NCBI GenBank assembly: GCA_030680415.1 | Contig: JAUXVE010000079.1 | Coordinates: 1 to 64,000, forward strand | DNA: 64,000 nt | Direction of reading: 5' to 3' | Origin: Rubrivivax sp. | GTDB taxonomy: Bacteria > Pseudomonadota > Gammaproteobacteria > Burkholderiales > Burkholderiaceae_C | Part shown: positions 9,681-18,896 of the stretch, piece after piece | Layout of the letters: every line of letters starts with the position of its first letter | Position numbering within the stretch: the first letter of the stretch is position 1 | Notes under the pieces: model-generated | Told to the model about the DNA's origin: nothing | Seen by the model: the letters and a program-made list of their open reading frames with translations, nothing else | Databases searched by the model: none | Translations under genes and position numbers: made by a program

Positions 9681-9770
9681 GGCGGCCAGCGACCTGGTGT
9701 TCAAGGGGCTGGCGCAACGCAGCGGCTCCACCGAGCCGCTGCTGCATGGGTGGCGGCTGAAGGTGAAGAA
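9562..9770 (+). pseudogene. Decayed fragment of a glcB 3' end
   Basis: The stretch resembles the last part of glcB: GACCGCGCCACGCTGCG, then CCAACTGG … GTCGTG, CGGGCGCTTCCA, and GCGAGC/GACCTGGTGTTCAAGGGG up to the final GAGCCGCTGCTGCATG. An internal segment between the two conserved blocks is missing and no start codon fits, so it is a relic. A weaker version also follows the right-hand repeat copy. The arrangement suggests an old tandem duplication of the glcB tail at this locus. Confidence 0.75.
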
Positions 9771-9811
9771 GCTGTCCTCACTCTCGTAACGGGCACGCAG
9801 ACAGGGTGGCT

Positions 9812-10303
9812 CTATGGACGCGGTACATCGGCGTCGTCGATGTGCCTCAACAGGAGACCATCGGTCAGCCAGCGGGCGCACTGCCGCGCCAGCGTTCCGT
9901 CGAGGCTTGCATGCCCGACGACAATGCGGTCCGCCAGACGTGCCGCGAAATCGTTGCGATCAACAGACGCTTTCTCGGTCAGGCGCTGCGTGCTTGCCGA
10001 GCGGCTGATGACAGCCATCTTGCCGGCGTCCAGCGCATCGTGCCACGCGCTGTTTATCGATGCCCCGGCAACCGGCCGCGCCAGCACCACGACGGCAGTG
10101 CTGCCCGCTTCCATCAGCAGCCGCAGCACCGATTGTTCCAGCGGCGAATGAAACCCGCCAATGACAGCGCTGCGCTCACGCGCCTGCTGCAGGGCCCAGG
10201 CGGTGGCCGCCCGGATGGCCGTGCCTGGGCATTGCCGTGAGGCGAAGAATGCGGTCAGCGGGCCTTGCAGCAGACCCACCGCGCCCACACCGGTAACGGC
10301 CAT
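9812..10303 (-). CDS. DprA/Smf-like Rossmann-fold protein (stand-alone)
   Basis: The 163-aa product contains a compact DprA/Smf-like domain: GPLTAFFASRQCPGTAIRAA, then the VIGGFHSPLEQSVLRLLMEAGS core and a VVVLARP strand. It resembles short stand-alone relatives of DprA, the RecA loader for incoming single-stranded DNA. The family link is from memory and the activity is not established. I chose ATG 10303; an in-frame GTG at 10384 would add 27 residues that do not look like the family. It is the first gene inside the left end of the island and points back toward glcB. Confidence 0.6.
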   Translation of the reverse strand: MAVTGVGAVGLLQGPLTAFFASRQCPGTAIRAATAWALQQARERSAVIGGFHSPLEQSVLRLLMEAGSTAVVVLARPVAGASINSAWHDALDAGKMAVISRSASTQRLTEKASVDRNDFAARLADRIVVGHASLDGTLARQCARWLTDGLLLRHIDDADVPRP

Positions 10304-10582
10304 GCCGTTACGCTCGGCACGCCACGGGGCTCGGCTTGCGGAGGTGCTCCGGATAATGGCGGCGCTCCCAGGTGATTGATTCACAAAGGCTTTTGGCGGA
10401 TGGGTGGATCATCTTCCACAGCCGCCCGCAAATGGAGGATGCGGCAAGGTTGCCCGTCCAACGCCGCTGCCGCGCGGCCACCCTGGCCCGCGGGAGGAAA
10501 ATGGCACACCTTCCAAGTGGTTGATTTGCATGGAGTTTTCGCTGATCCCGGTTTCTTTATCCGGGCCGCTTGGATAATGAAA
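10304..10582. other. Intergenic region without a recognised gene
   Basis: This 279-bp stretch lies between the DprA-like gene and the broken AlbA_2-type gene. The region around 10505–10585 is lower in GC than its surroundings. No convincing coding frame, tRNA or clear terminator was seen. Confidence 0.5.
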
Positions 10583-11538
10583 TCAGTCCGACAGACCCGG
10601 CTCATCCGGCTCGGGTTCATGGCCGGCATCCGCCAACAGGCCCGGCTGTTCATCCGCCAAGCCTGGCTTGCGGTAGGCAGCCTGGCTGCGCGAGCGCCCG
10701 GGCAGCGGCGCCAGGAGGCCACGGTCCACCCATGCCCTCAACATCTTGGACGCTCGCAGCGTGTCCACCGCCGCGATGCGGCACACATCAGCGTTGGCAA
10801 TCGGCCCGTTGCGCTCGATCCAATCGCTCACCTCCACCCAGGCCGGCGGGCGCTCTTCGTTGAGCAAGGTCACCGCCACGCCTTCGACTGACGTGTCCAG
10901 CGTCTGGCGGTACTGCGGCGGGTACAGGTGCGCGGCCGCCATCTCGCCGAACATTATGCGCACGCCCTCACCGTCGTCGATGTTCGGCGGTAGCGGAAAT
11001 TCGCGCAGGTTCTGCGCCACCAGCGGGTTGCGGGCCTTGGAGCGCGCGCGTTCGATGTTGGCCGGCGTGATGGTGCCCGGTAGCGCGCCCGGGCTTTAGC
11101 TGCGACGTAACTTGAGTACAAGTTAGTCTTCTCTGAAACTTCGTTTTCCACGGCGATGCGGTCATCGAAGATACGGATCACGATGTCGCGGTTGAGCCGG
11201 TAGTCGCGGTGGATCACGGCGTTGACGATGGCCTCCTTCACCACCCGCTCGGGATACTTGTGGCGCGTCTTGAAGCCGCTGCTGGCCAGCGTGAGGCCCT
11301 GCGCCAACTCGTCCAGCACTGCCCGCACCGCGGTGTCGATCTGCTCGATGAGCGGGCCGCGGATGGTCTTGGGCGGCTTGCGCAGATTGGGCGTGGCGCC
11401 GCTGCCCACCTCCTTGCCGGCATAGACCATCAGCCGGATGTCGGCGCGCGAGCCGAAGGCGGCCAGCAGACTGCCCGGCTCGTCGGCAAACAGCAGTACC
11501 GCCGCGGCGCGGTTGAACCTCGCCACTTGCGCCATCAC
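10583..11538 (-). pseudogene. Broken AlbA_2/RecG-like ATP-binding gene (C-terminal half, frameshifted)
   Basis: Two frames together give the C-terminal half of a Schlafen/AlbA_2-type transcriptional regulator. The first (11538 down to about 11100) reads FKTRHKYPERVVKEAIVNA, then VIHRDYRLNRDIVIRIFDD. The second (about 11090 down to 10583) reads LPGTITPANIERARSKARNP, then LVAQNLREFPLP and a winged-helix-like tail. The N-terminal AlbA_2 part is absent. The frames break at an AT-rich patch near 11100–11150 that carries a small palindrome. It belongs to the same broad family as the intact gene at 17199–18896, but it is not a recent copy of it. Confidence 0.7.
11109..11124. repeat. Short palindrome at the frame break of the relic gene
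   Basis: AACTTG AGTA CAAGTT is a perfect 6-bp-arm inverted repeat in an AT-richer patch of about 50 bp that interrupts the otherwise GC-rich pseudogene. It could be the scar of a small insertion. Confidence 0.5.
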
Positions 11539-11768
11539 ACGCCGCGCCGTTCACCACTTCGGCCAGGCCGATGCGTTACAACTGCTCGGGCATCCGCGCG
11601 CTGGCGCCAACACCGCCTGCGTGCTGGTTGAGGGTCAAGGCGGCCGGCTGGGCAGGCCGCGCAGGAAAGTGAACGGGTCGAGAAGATCGACGCGCCAAGC
11701 CCGCTCAATTGGCGAGTGGCCTGCCCACGAAAGCGAGCCAGAACTCGGGCATTCGAAGTGCGCGAGTC

Positions 11769-13550
11769 TCACAGCATCCCTGCCTGTGGTTCGGCAGTAG
11801 ACGGTGGCGGATTGAACGCCGCACCCAGCTTGGCGAAAAACTGATGCACGTCCTCGTGGATTTCATCGGCAGTCATCAAGCCCGCCAGCCGTTCGCGCAG
11901 CACCTCGACCGACGGCGTTCCCCCGCGCAGCGTGTGAAAGAGCGAGTTGTCGTTCTCGAACAGGATGCGCTTGCCGTCGAGCACGCTGAAGATGTTGGCC
12001 GTCACGCTGCGCCAGCTGCGCCCGGCCGCAAGTGTGAGGTTCTGGTCCGTGAAGAAACCGTCGACGGCACGCATCGTGTCCAGTGCGAAGAGATCGTCTT
12101 CCCCACACTGCAACAGAGCCAGCGCCGCGCGCTTCCAGGGCGCGGGAACCAGCAAATAGTTTTCGATATTCTTCCTGCGCCACTCCACCAGGGTCGGGTT
12201 GGCCACGCCCGGGTGGAAGGCCCCGTCCTCGCTGTCGTAGTCGAACAGCATCAAGCGGTTGACACCGGGAATGATCTCGCCCACTGCGGCAAAGTGCTTG
12301 TCGGCGAGCTGCTTCATCTCTGGTTTGCTCCCGCCCCCCATGACCTTGAAACAGATTCTCTCCATCGCGGCCTGGGCCCCGCACGTGTCGGCCCAGGCGC
12401 GGATGATCCGCTCGTCGCTTTCACCTTCGACGTACAGAAGGCAGGGTGACGCCAGCAGCCGCGTGATTTCCTCGTTCGAGACATCGGCCATGGCGCGCAG
12501 CACATCGGGCGTGGACTCAATCCGCGTCGGCACCTGGCGCAGCAGCGAAACGATTTGCCCCGCGTTGACGCCCCGGGCGAATTCCTCGGCATGCGTGGCG
12601 ATCAGAAACTGGATGCCCCGCTCGGCAGACTTCTTCTTGAAGTAGTCGAGGATCGCCCGCTGCAAGTTGACATGCAGGTGCGCGTCGGGCTCGTCAAGCA
12701 GTATGGTGGTGGGCTGATAGCCGAAAAGAAATGCCAGCAGGGTCGTCGCCTGGTGGAAGCCGCTGCCACCGGCGATAAGGTCGTAGGCCTTGCCCGCCTG
12801 CCGATACTCCACACCGATGAAAACGTCCTTGTCGGATTCGTACCGTGGCGGCAGCAGGTCAACAGAGAACCAGCGTTTCACCACGCCTGCAATCTCGATC
12901 CAGTCCGCAGGCGGTTTGGTCGTCTTCGCGGACGGGCCACCTTCCCCCTTCGCGGGCGCCGGGCAGACGCGCAGCAACAGGTTGCGCAACACGCTGCCAG
13001 GCTGGCCTTTGCCGACTTGCTGGCGGATGGGTGCCACGTCGAGCCACTTCTCGGCCGGCTCCAGGCCTGAAAACGGCGGCACATAGGCAATCCTGGGCAA
13101 GCTTGCTGCTTTCTCGTACTGCCTGAATCTGGCCCAGCCGCTGGCCGGGATCGCGTAGATGGTCTGCGGCGAGTGATAGCGCAGTTCAACTCCGAACGAC
13201 TGCGCCTCACCGGCGTGGTCGCGCCACTCGACGCCAATCTCGATCAGGATGAACTTCTGCTTCTTGGTTCCGTTCTCCGTCGGGTACTCGCGGTCCGTTC
13301 GGTTCTTCCAGAGCAGGTTGAACTCGGGCACCGGCAGGGCCGTGAAGTTGGGCAGGACGATCTGGATGCCGGTGGAGCCGCTGCGCTTGGCGCGGTGAAA
13401 TTCGTCCACGCAAAACTGCCAGATCGCCAGCGCCTGTAAGATCGTGCTCTTGCCGCTGTTGTTGCGGCCGACCAGAAGGTCGAAGTCGGTGAACTCATAG
13501 GTTTGGTCGCCGATGCTCTTGAAGTTGCGCAGGGTCAGTTTGGTGATCAT
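11769..13550 (-). CDS. OLD-like ATPase with TOPRIM nuclease domain (defence island)
   Basis: The 593-aa product has an ABC-type ATPase domain. Walker A is GRNNSGKS (28–35), the signature-like motif is GGSGFHQ (261–267), Walker B is ILLDEP (283–288), and the H-loop is ATHAEEF. Residues about 370 onward form a TOPRIM domain with VEGESDE (Glu375) and the acidic LFDYDSEDG (about 435–443). This order is typical of OLD-family nucleases, which take part in several phage-defence systems. It starts at ATG 13550, overlapping the methyltransferase stop as ATGA, so it is translationally coupled to that gene. In a restriction-type system it could be the cleavage or sensor subunit; that is inference. Confidence 0.85.
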   Translation of the reverse strand: MITKLTLRNFKSIGDQTYEFTDFDLLVGRNNSGKSTILQALAIWQFCVDEFHRAKRSGSTGIQIVLPNFTALPVPEFNLLWKNRTDREYPTENGTKKQKFILIEIGVEWRDHAGEAQSFGVELRYHSPQTIYAIPASGWARFRQYEKAASLPRIAYVPPFSGLEPAEKWLDVAPIRQQVGKGQPGSVLRNLLLRVCPAPAKGEGGPSAKTTKPPADWIEIAGVVKRWFSVDLLPPRYESDKDVFIGVEYRQAGKAYDLIAGGSGFHQATTLLAFLFGYQPTTILLDEPDAHLHVNLQRAILDYFKKKSAERGIQFLIATHAEEFARGVNAGQIVSLLRQVPTRIESTPDVLRAMADVSNEEITRLLASPCLLYVEGESDERIIRAWADTCGAQAAMERICFKVMGGGSKPEMKQLADKHFAAVGEIIPGVNRLMLFDYDSEDGAFHPGVANPTLVEWRRKNIENYLLVPAPWKRAALALLQCGEDDLFALDTMRAVDGFFTDQNLTLAAGRSWRSVTANIFSVLDGKRILFENDNSLFHTLRGGTPSVEVLRERLAGLMTADEIHEDVHQFFAKLGAAFNPPPSTAEPQAGML

Positions 13551-16500
13551 TGGATCAACCCCCTCTCGACGTCGCGATAGGCGTTGCGCGCCGCCAGCTT
13601 GACTGGCTCGGGCACCAGCGGGAAGGTGGTGAGGATGTGGGCGAACTCTGTTTCGCTCAGGCCATACAGGTGGGCAACCAGTCCGTCGAGTTCGGCGCGC
13701 AGGCGGGCGCGTTCGGTGGGGTCGGTGGCGCCGTCGCGGTGGTCCCGAAGGCCCAGATCCTTGGCCAGCGTGTCGTAGGCCGACGTGGTGCACACCAAGC
13801 GGGCCACCCGGCCAGCGATCTGCATGCACCGCGGGTCGGATGACGGCAGGCGAGGCACAGGCAACTGGTAGAGGTAGAACATGTTCAAGGTCGAGGTGAC
13901 GCTTTGCCTGAGCAACCAGTCAAGGACCAGGCTGTTCGCCAGCCCACACCAGTAGCATTGTTCGATGGCATCGATGCCGCTGTCGATGACCTTCAAGGTC
14001 GTGCTGTTTACCTCGGTGAACACCATTGGCGGCGCGATGGTCGAGATCAGCGTGCGCGAGTCGCTTGAGCGTGCGATGCGGCGGTGCACCCAGCGGTAGC
14101 TTTGGTATTCCAAGCTTTGGCCGGTGTCGACTGTTCGGCCCAGCAGCACGCTCCGACCATCCGACTCGGCGATCCAGTAGCCGGAATGCTCGCTACTCAA
14201 CTCGAACTGGTTGAACATGCGGCCAGTGAAAAGCGGTAACCGACCTTCGGCCGGCGCTGTCTTGAACGTATGGCTGTCGTTGGTCATGTGGAACTCGTTC
14301 GTGAGCTTGAGGTTCCAAACGCCGCTAATCTGCTTGCCCAGCGCCGGGAAGCGAAGCATTTTGTTGACGATGTCCACATCGGCGGCGCTGCGAAATTCCA
14401 GAATCGAGCGTGTCTCAGAGTTCATGGCGCAAATCAACTCGGACGACAGCTCGACGAAATTGCTCTCGTCATGGACGAACGACTCGAACTCGACCGCCTT
14501 GATCGCCTCGCGCGGGTTGATACGGAACGTGGCGCGCAGCTTCTCGGTCTTGCCGCCCTTGGTGAACGTGAGAAACGCGAAGCACACTCGGTGATCGACC
14601 TCCTCGAAGATGAATTTCTCGTTCGACAACGAAATGATGGTGTCCACCTGCGCGTGATCGAACAACATATTGCGCAGGCCAGTGGCGCCCATGTCCTTGT
14701 ACAGGCTGCTCGGAATCACGATGCCGCAATGGCCGCCGTCGCGCAGCAGCGCAAAGCAGCGCTCGGTGAACAGCTTGTAGAGGTTCATGTCGGAACCGGT
14801 CTTCTTGCCGCCGACAACTGCTGACTGAAAGCTGTACTCGGGCGCTCTGCGAAAGTACGCGCTCATGTGCGGAAACCGGCTCTCATACGCCAGCCACGCC
14901 TCGCGCACCGCTTTGTCCTTGAGTAGTTTGCCCTGTTCCTTTTCGAACTCCTTGATCGTCATCTTGTTCTTGCTGACCAGATCGGAGTGGTCGGCGAAGA
15001 ACTCCTTGGCCTGCGGCTTGAACACTTCCCATGGCGGGTTCGCCAGGATGATGTCGAAGCCGCCGCGCTTGTGCACGATGTCGTCGAACACATAGCCCCA
15101 ATGCAGCGGGTGCTGCGCGGCCACGTCGGCCAGACTGACTTGGCGTTTGGCCGGTTTGCCCAGATCGCCCTTGGCCGCGTCCCAGGTGGCTTGCTCGAAC
15201 TTGATGCCTCGATCCGCAAACTGGCGTTGTAGCAACTCGTTCATCACGCCGTTGGCTTCGGCCATCGCGGAGTCGATGTCATCACGCAGCTCGCGCAGGT
15301 TGAAGCTGCTGCCCATCGTGTCGGCGGCAGCGCGGTAGGTCGCCAGCCCGCGATTCTTCTCGACCAGCAACTCGCGAAAACTCTTGCGAAACATGTCGCC
15401 ATGGCGGTAGTTCGCATCGAACTCGTGTTCGTCCACCCGCATCAGGCCCACCAGCGAATTGCCGGCCAGAATGTTGAAGTCGATATTGGGCAGCGGCTCC
15501 AGGTCTTGCACCCGTCGCACCGAAGACACCATGGCCAGGAACAGGCGCAGCTTGGCGATTTCGCTGGCCTCTTCCATGATGTCCACGCCGTGCAGGTTGT
15601 CGGTGACGATGCGGCGCTTGATGTAGTAGCCCACGCTAGGGTGGCCGGCCTGGATGTGGCGCAGCCAGGCTTGCAGCTCGGCGCTGGCACCCAGCTCGGC
15701 GCGGCCGACCACGGCGTAATAGACGTTGATCAGGCACTTCAGCGCCGCCACCAGAAACGCACCCGATCCCACGGCCGGGTCAAGCACGGTGATCGAGGGC
15801 AGCACCTCGTTCACCAGCTTGAGCGCGGTGCGCGCATCCATGCGGGCAAGCAGGTCGGACACGGTGTCGAAGCGGGTCTCGGGCAGGTTCAGCTCGGGTA
15901 TTGCCGGTTCGCGAACCCGCTCCAGGATCAACTGGTGGAGGCTGCGCTCGGCCAGGTAGCCTGTGATCTCGGGGCGGGTGTAGTACGCGCCAAATGCCTT
16001 CTGGTTGATGTACTTCTCGAAGATGTAGCCCAGCACGTCGGGGTTGATCTCGTCGGCGTGACCGCCCGGCGTGTCGTCCAGGTGCCAGGTGAAGTCGGCG
16101 AAGACATCGAACACGCCTTCGAACGCGGCATCCGGGATGCGCAGCGTGGTACCCAGCCGGGGCTGGTGGTTGGCGTCGAGTTCCAGCTTGTGGTGCAGGA
16201 ACAGGCCGCCGTTCAGGTAGGGCACGCGGCCGGTGAGCTGGCGAGCCAGTGGCGAGCGGTCGGCTTCGGGCTTGGCGAAGGCTTCGAAGAACAGGGCGTT
16301 CAGGAACTCGCCGAAGAAACGGTCGGCGCCGCGCCGGCGGGATTCGGCCAACTTGGCCGGCAGGTAGTTGGCGTCGCCGCCGTCGAGAAAGAACTTCTTC
16401 TGCATGAACCAGACGAACATCAGCCGGTTCAGGATGACCGAGGCGTACCAGCGCCGGTCGCGCTCATCGTCAACGCCCTCGATCTGCTCCAGCAACTTGT

Positions 16501-17065
16501 CGTGTTGCTCGGAGTAGCGCGTGAAGAACCGCTTGGTGGTCTTGTCAACGTCCAATGCGGCCTGGATGCGGCGCGCCGCTTCGAGCACCGGCATGCGGCC
16601 CGAAGCGTCCAGCTCTGACAACTCCACCACCATCGCGTGCAGCTTCGAGGCGAACAGATCGACCGGCTGGCCACGAAAGTAGTCGTGCCGGCGCGGCGTG
16701 TTCTTCGGCTTGCCGGTGGCCTCGTCTCGCCCGCGCTTGACCCAATACCACTGGCTTTGCGAGGCACCGTCGCGGCGGTCGGTGAAGATCAGGATGTTCT
16801 CGGCGTGGTGCTGCGAGACGTGCTTCCAGATGGCCGCTCGGGTCGCCTCGTCCGGCCAGCCCTCGGCCGCAACCACTTGCAGCACGGCCACGCCACCCAG
16901 CTCGGCCACCATGCGGCGCGCAAAGGCGTGCTGGGCGGTGCGGTCATCCTGCCAGGCGCGGGCGGCGGCGGGCGCCTGGTTCCAACCCAGCACCTCGACG
17001 AACAGGCGTGGGAAGTCGAAGGCCGCGAGGTGCTTCTGGAAACCTGGAAAGTCGAGGTGGGCCAT
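13547..17065 (-). CDS. Large Eco57I/PglX-like adenine-specific DNA methyltransferase (possible type IIG enzyme)
   Basis: The 1172-aa protein has a gamma-type N6-adenine methyltransferase core. The SAM-binding motif I is DPAVGSGAFL (429–438) and the catalytic motif IV is NPPW (676–679), preceded by GFDIILA. Upstream is the family motif FGAYYTRPEITGYL. The N-terminal 150 residues contain ENILIFTDRRDG and QSQWYWVK, which could hide a PD-(D/E)XK-like nuclease, but I cannot confirm a catalytic set. The C-terminal 300 residues (FTGRMFNQFELSSEHSGYWI onward) look like a target-recognition region. The start is ATG 17065. The downstream ATPase overlaps by four bases. Its likely role is host-DNA marking in a defence system. 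Confidence 0.85.
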   Translation of the reverse strand: MAHLDFPGFQKHLAAFDFPRLFVEVLGWNQAPAAARAWQDDRTAQHAFARRMVAELGGVAVLQVVAAEGWPDEATRAAIWKHVSQHHAENILIFTDRRDGASQSQWYWVKRGRDEATGKPKNTPRRHDYFRGQPVDLFASKLHAMVVELSELDASGRMPVLEAARRIQAALDVDKTTKRFFTRYSEQHDKLLEQIEGVDDERDRRWYASVILNRLMFVWFMQKKFFLDGGDANYLPAKLAESRRRGADRFFGEFLNALFFEAFAKPEADRSPLARQLTGRVPYLNGGLFLHHKLELDANHQPRLGTTLRIPDAAFEGVFDVFADFTWHLDDTPGGHADEINPDVLGYIFEKYINQKAFGAYYTRPEITGYLAERSLHQLILERVREPAIPELNLPETRFDTVSDLLARMDARTALKLVNEVLPSITVLDPAVGSGAFLVAALKCLINVYYAVVGRAELGASAELQAWLRHIQAGHPSVGYYIKRRIVTDNLHGVDIMEEASEIAKLRLFLAMVSSVRRVQDLEPLPNIDFNILAGNSLVGLMRVDEHEFDANYRHGDMFRKSFRELLVEKNRGLATYRAAADTMGSSFNLRELRDDIDSAMAEANGVMNELLQRQFADRGIKFEQATWDAAKGDLGKPAKRQVSLADVAAQHPLHWGYVFDDIVHKRGGFDIILANPPWEVFKPQAKEFFADHSDLVSKNKMTIKEFEKEQGKLLKDKAVREAWLAYESRFPHMSAYFRRAPEYSFQSAVVGGKKTGSDMNLYKLFTERCFALLRDGGHCGIVIPSSLYKDMGATGLRNMLFDHAQVDTIISLSNEKFIFEEVDHRVCFAFLTFTKGGKTEKLRATFRINPREAIKAVEFESFVHDESNFVELSSELICAMNSETRSILEFRSAADVDIVNKMLRFPALGKQISGVWNLKLTNEFHMTNDSHTFKTAPAEGRLPLFTGRMFNQFELSSEHSGYWIAESDGRSVLLGRTVDTGQSLEYQSYRWVHRRIARSSDSRTLISTIAPPMVFTEVNSTTLKVIDSGIDAIEQCYWCGLANSLVLDWLLRQSVTSTLNMFYLYQLPVPRLPSSDPRCMQIAGRVARLVCTTSAYDTLAKDLGLRDHRDGATDPTERARLRAELDGLVAHLYGLSETEFAHILTTFPLVPEPVKLAARNAYRDVERGLIQ

Positions 17066-17198
17066 GGGAAGTAAGTCAGTTTCGAGGCGCCATAACTTTG
17101 GCGGCGGCGGTCAAAGCGGGCTGCATTTTTCCTTTGATTTCAAGCACTTGGCCATATCCGGCCGGTCCATAACTTTCCAAAAGAAGGCCCCTATCGGC
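17066..17198 (-). promoter_or_regulatory. AT-richer intergenic region with duplicated CCATAACTTT, possible promoter for the methyltransferase
   Basis: Between two same-strand defence genes lies a 133-bp gap that is visibly lower in GC. The 10-mer CCATAACTTT occurs twice in the same orientation (17090–17099 and 17167–17176), 77 bp apart. On the gene strand this reads AAAGTTATGG. The spacing and AT content fit an internal promoter with paired operator sites, so the methyltransferase and ATPase may be expressed separately from the helicase. No -35/-10 pair is certain. Confidence 0.4.
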
Positions 17199-18896
17199 TC
17201 AGACTGCGCCGCCAGCCGGGGTGCCGGGAGCCTTGATCTGGGCCAGGGTGTAGTGGGCACCTCGCTTGATCCCGTGGAGTTCCAGCAGCCCGCCTTCGAC
17301 CATGCGTCGCAGAAGCGCCTTCGCTTCGAGTGATCCGATCTGGCACAGCCTGGCGGCGTCATCGCGCTTGATGCGCCCATGTTCGGTGACGTAGCGCCGG
17401 ACCATCTCGACCTGCTGGATCGATTCGAATCCGGCTTGGCGCACGTATTCGGCTTGCAGGCCGAGCGTGCGATAGACCTTGGGGTGCAAGATGTACTCAC
17501 GATGCCTGGTATTGCCGCTGGCTTGCAACAGGCCTCGCTCGGCCAGCCCTTCGCAGATGCGGACGGCCTGGGGTTCGCTGCGCTGGAGCGTACGGCTCAG
17601 GTCGGCCGCCTTGGCACGCCGCGCGCGTCGCAGCTCGGTGAGCACGAGTAGGGTCTCGACCGGCAGCGGTTCGTTATCGCGAGCCTCTTCTTCGAGAAGC
17701 ATGCGTACGAACGCCAAATCGGCGGCTTCGGTGCTGATGCTCAGCTTGATGAGATCGGGGCGCGACTCTGAGTAGTCGGGGGCGGGGCGGCCGAAGCGCA
17801 GCATGCCGCTGTAGATCAAGTCGACGCCGCGCCCGGTACGCTCGACCAGGCCGATGCGCTTGAACGCATCCGCAAGCTTGGGGTTGCGTGGCTTGGGCTC
17901 GGTGGTGAGCAGATTGGCAAGCGTCACGCCTTCGACAAAGCCCCCGGGATTGCTGATGATGAGTTGGTCTCGTTCCCAGCACACCCGCACCGGGCCAAGG
18001 CGTGCGTAGTCGCGGTGGACCAGCGCGTTGTTGATGGCCTCGCGCAGGGCATCGGTATCGACGCGTGCCACCGCCACGCGAAACAGCCCCGCATTGAATT
18101 CCTGCTCGGTATTCACGCCGCGGCTGAGTAGATCGAGCCACTCCACGACTTCGACAAGCGCGGCCGACGAAGGCTCGTTGACCTTGACCCGGGTGCCGTC
18201 CAGCACCTGGAACAGCACCTCGTGCGTGGGCACCAGGCGGCGCAAGGCCGCAGTCTTGCCGATCATCAGCACGCCGGCCAGCGTGGGCAGCCGCATGCCG
18301 CCTTCGCTGACGGTCAAGCCCAGGGCGCCTTCCAGTTCTTCGTCGCTCAGACGAACCAAGGACTTGTCGCTGCGCGGGTTGCGGTCGATCACGGCGCGCA
18401 GCCTTTCGCGCTGCAAGGGATCGAAGTCGGCCAGTGCTGCGCCCGCCAGCACCTGCGCGGACGGGTCGGTCAAGCGCAGATCGCTGAGGCGGCTCAGGTG
18501 CTCGGCGGGCAGGAACGGCACACATTCCGGGCGCCCGTCCATGCGCAAGCGGCGGCGTTTGATGAGCCCGTCCGATCGGGCCACGATGGCCAACGACTTG
18601 GGCACTTCAATCACGGCCACGCGCAGCCCTTGCAGACTCAGTTCGCGGCAGATCACGGCCAACGGCGGTGAGGTGCGATTGGCGACCAGGGCCGCCAAGG
18701 GCTCGACGCGGGCAGGTCGGGAATGGTGCAGGCCCGTGACACGGCTGTCGTCTTCGACGCCGATGTACACACGGCCGCCTGCCGCGTTGGCGAGGCACAC
18801 GACGGCCTCGATCAACTCGTCATCGCTCAGGCACTCGCGGTCGCTCTTGAATTCGACAGTGAGCGACTCTTCGCCGGGCAGCGTGTCGTCGGTCAA
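17199..18896 (-). CDS. AlbA_2 (Schlafen-like) ATP-binding protein / transcriptional regulator
   Basis: The 565-aa product begins with an AlbA_2/Schlafen-type domain (SLTVEFKSDRE at 11–21, then CLANAAGGRVYIGVED). A RecG-like ATP-binding domain with ALREAINNALVHRDY and GLVERTGRGVDLIY follows. Two winged-helix segments close the protein (SRTLQRSEPQAVRICEGLAE and the RDDAARLCQIGSLEAKALL region). I chose the TTG start at 18896 because it overlaps the helicase stop as TTGA; a GTG 11 codons upstream (18929) is an alternative. Proteins of this type appear in defence loci as regulators or RNA/DNA-targeting effectors. Its function here is inferred only from position. Confidence 0.8.
   Translation of the reverse strand: MTDDTLPGEESLTVEFKSDRECLSDDELIEAVVCLANAAGGRVYIGVEDDSRVTGLHHSRPARVEPLAALVANRTSPPLAVICRELSLQGLRVAVIEVPKSLAIVARSDGLIKRRRLRMDGRPECVPFLPAEHLSRLSDLRLTDPSAQVLAGAALADFDPLQRERLRAVIDRNPRSDKSLVRLSDEELEGALGLTVSEGGMRLPTLAGVLMIGKTAALRRLVPTHEVLFQVLDGTRVKVNEPSSAALVEVVEWLDLLSRGVNTEQEFNAGLFRVAVARVDTDALREAINNALVHRDYARLGPVRVCWERDQLIISNPGGFVEGVTLANLLTTEPKPRNPKLADAFKRIGLVERTGRGVDLIYSGMLRFGRPAPDYSESRPDLIKLSISTEAADLAFVRMLLEEEARDNEPLPVETLLVLTELRRARRAKAADLSRTLQRSEPQAVRICEGLAERGLLQASGNTRHREYILHPKVYRTLGLQAEYVRQAGFESIQQVEMVRRYVTEHGRIKRDDAARLCQIGSLEAKALLRRMVEGGLLELHGIKRGAHYTLAQIKAPGTPAGGAV

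Noticed and set aside
10376-10891. Plus-strand frame across the AlbA_2-type relic
   Set aside because: It overlaps the clear minus-strand remnant, has no domain and no ribosome-binding site.
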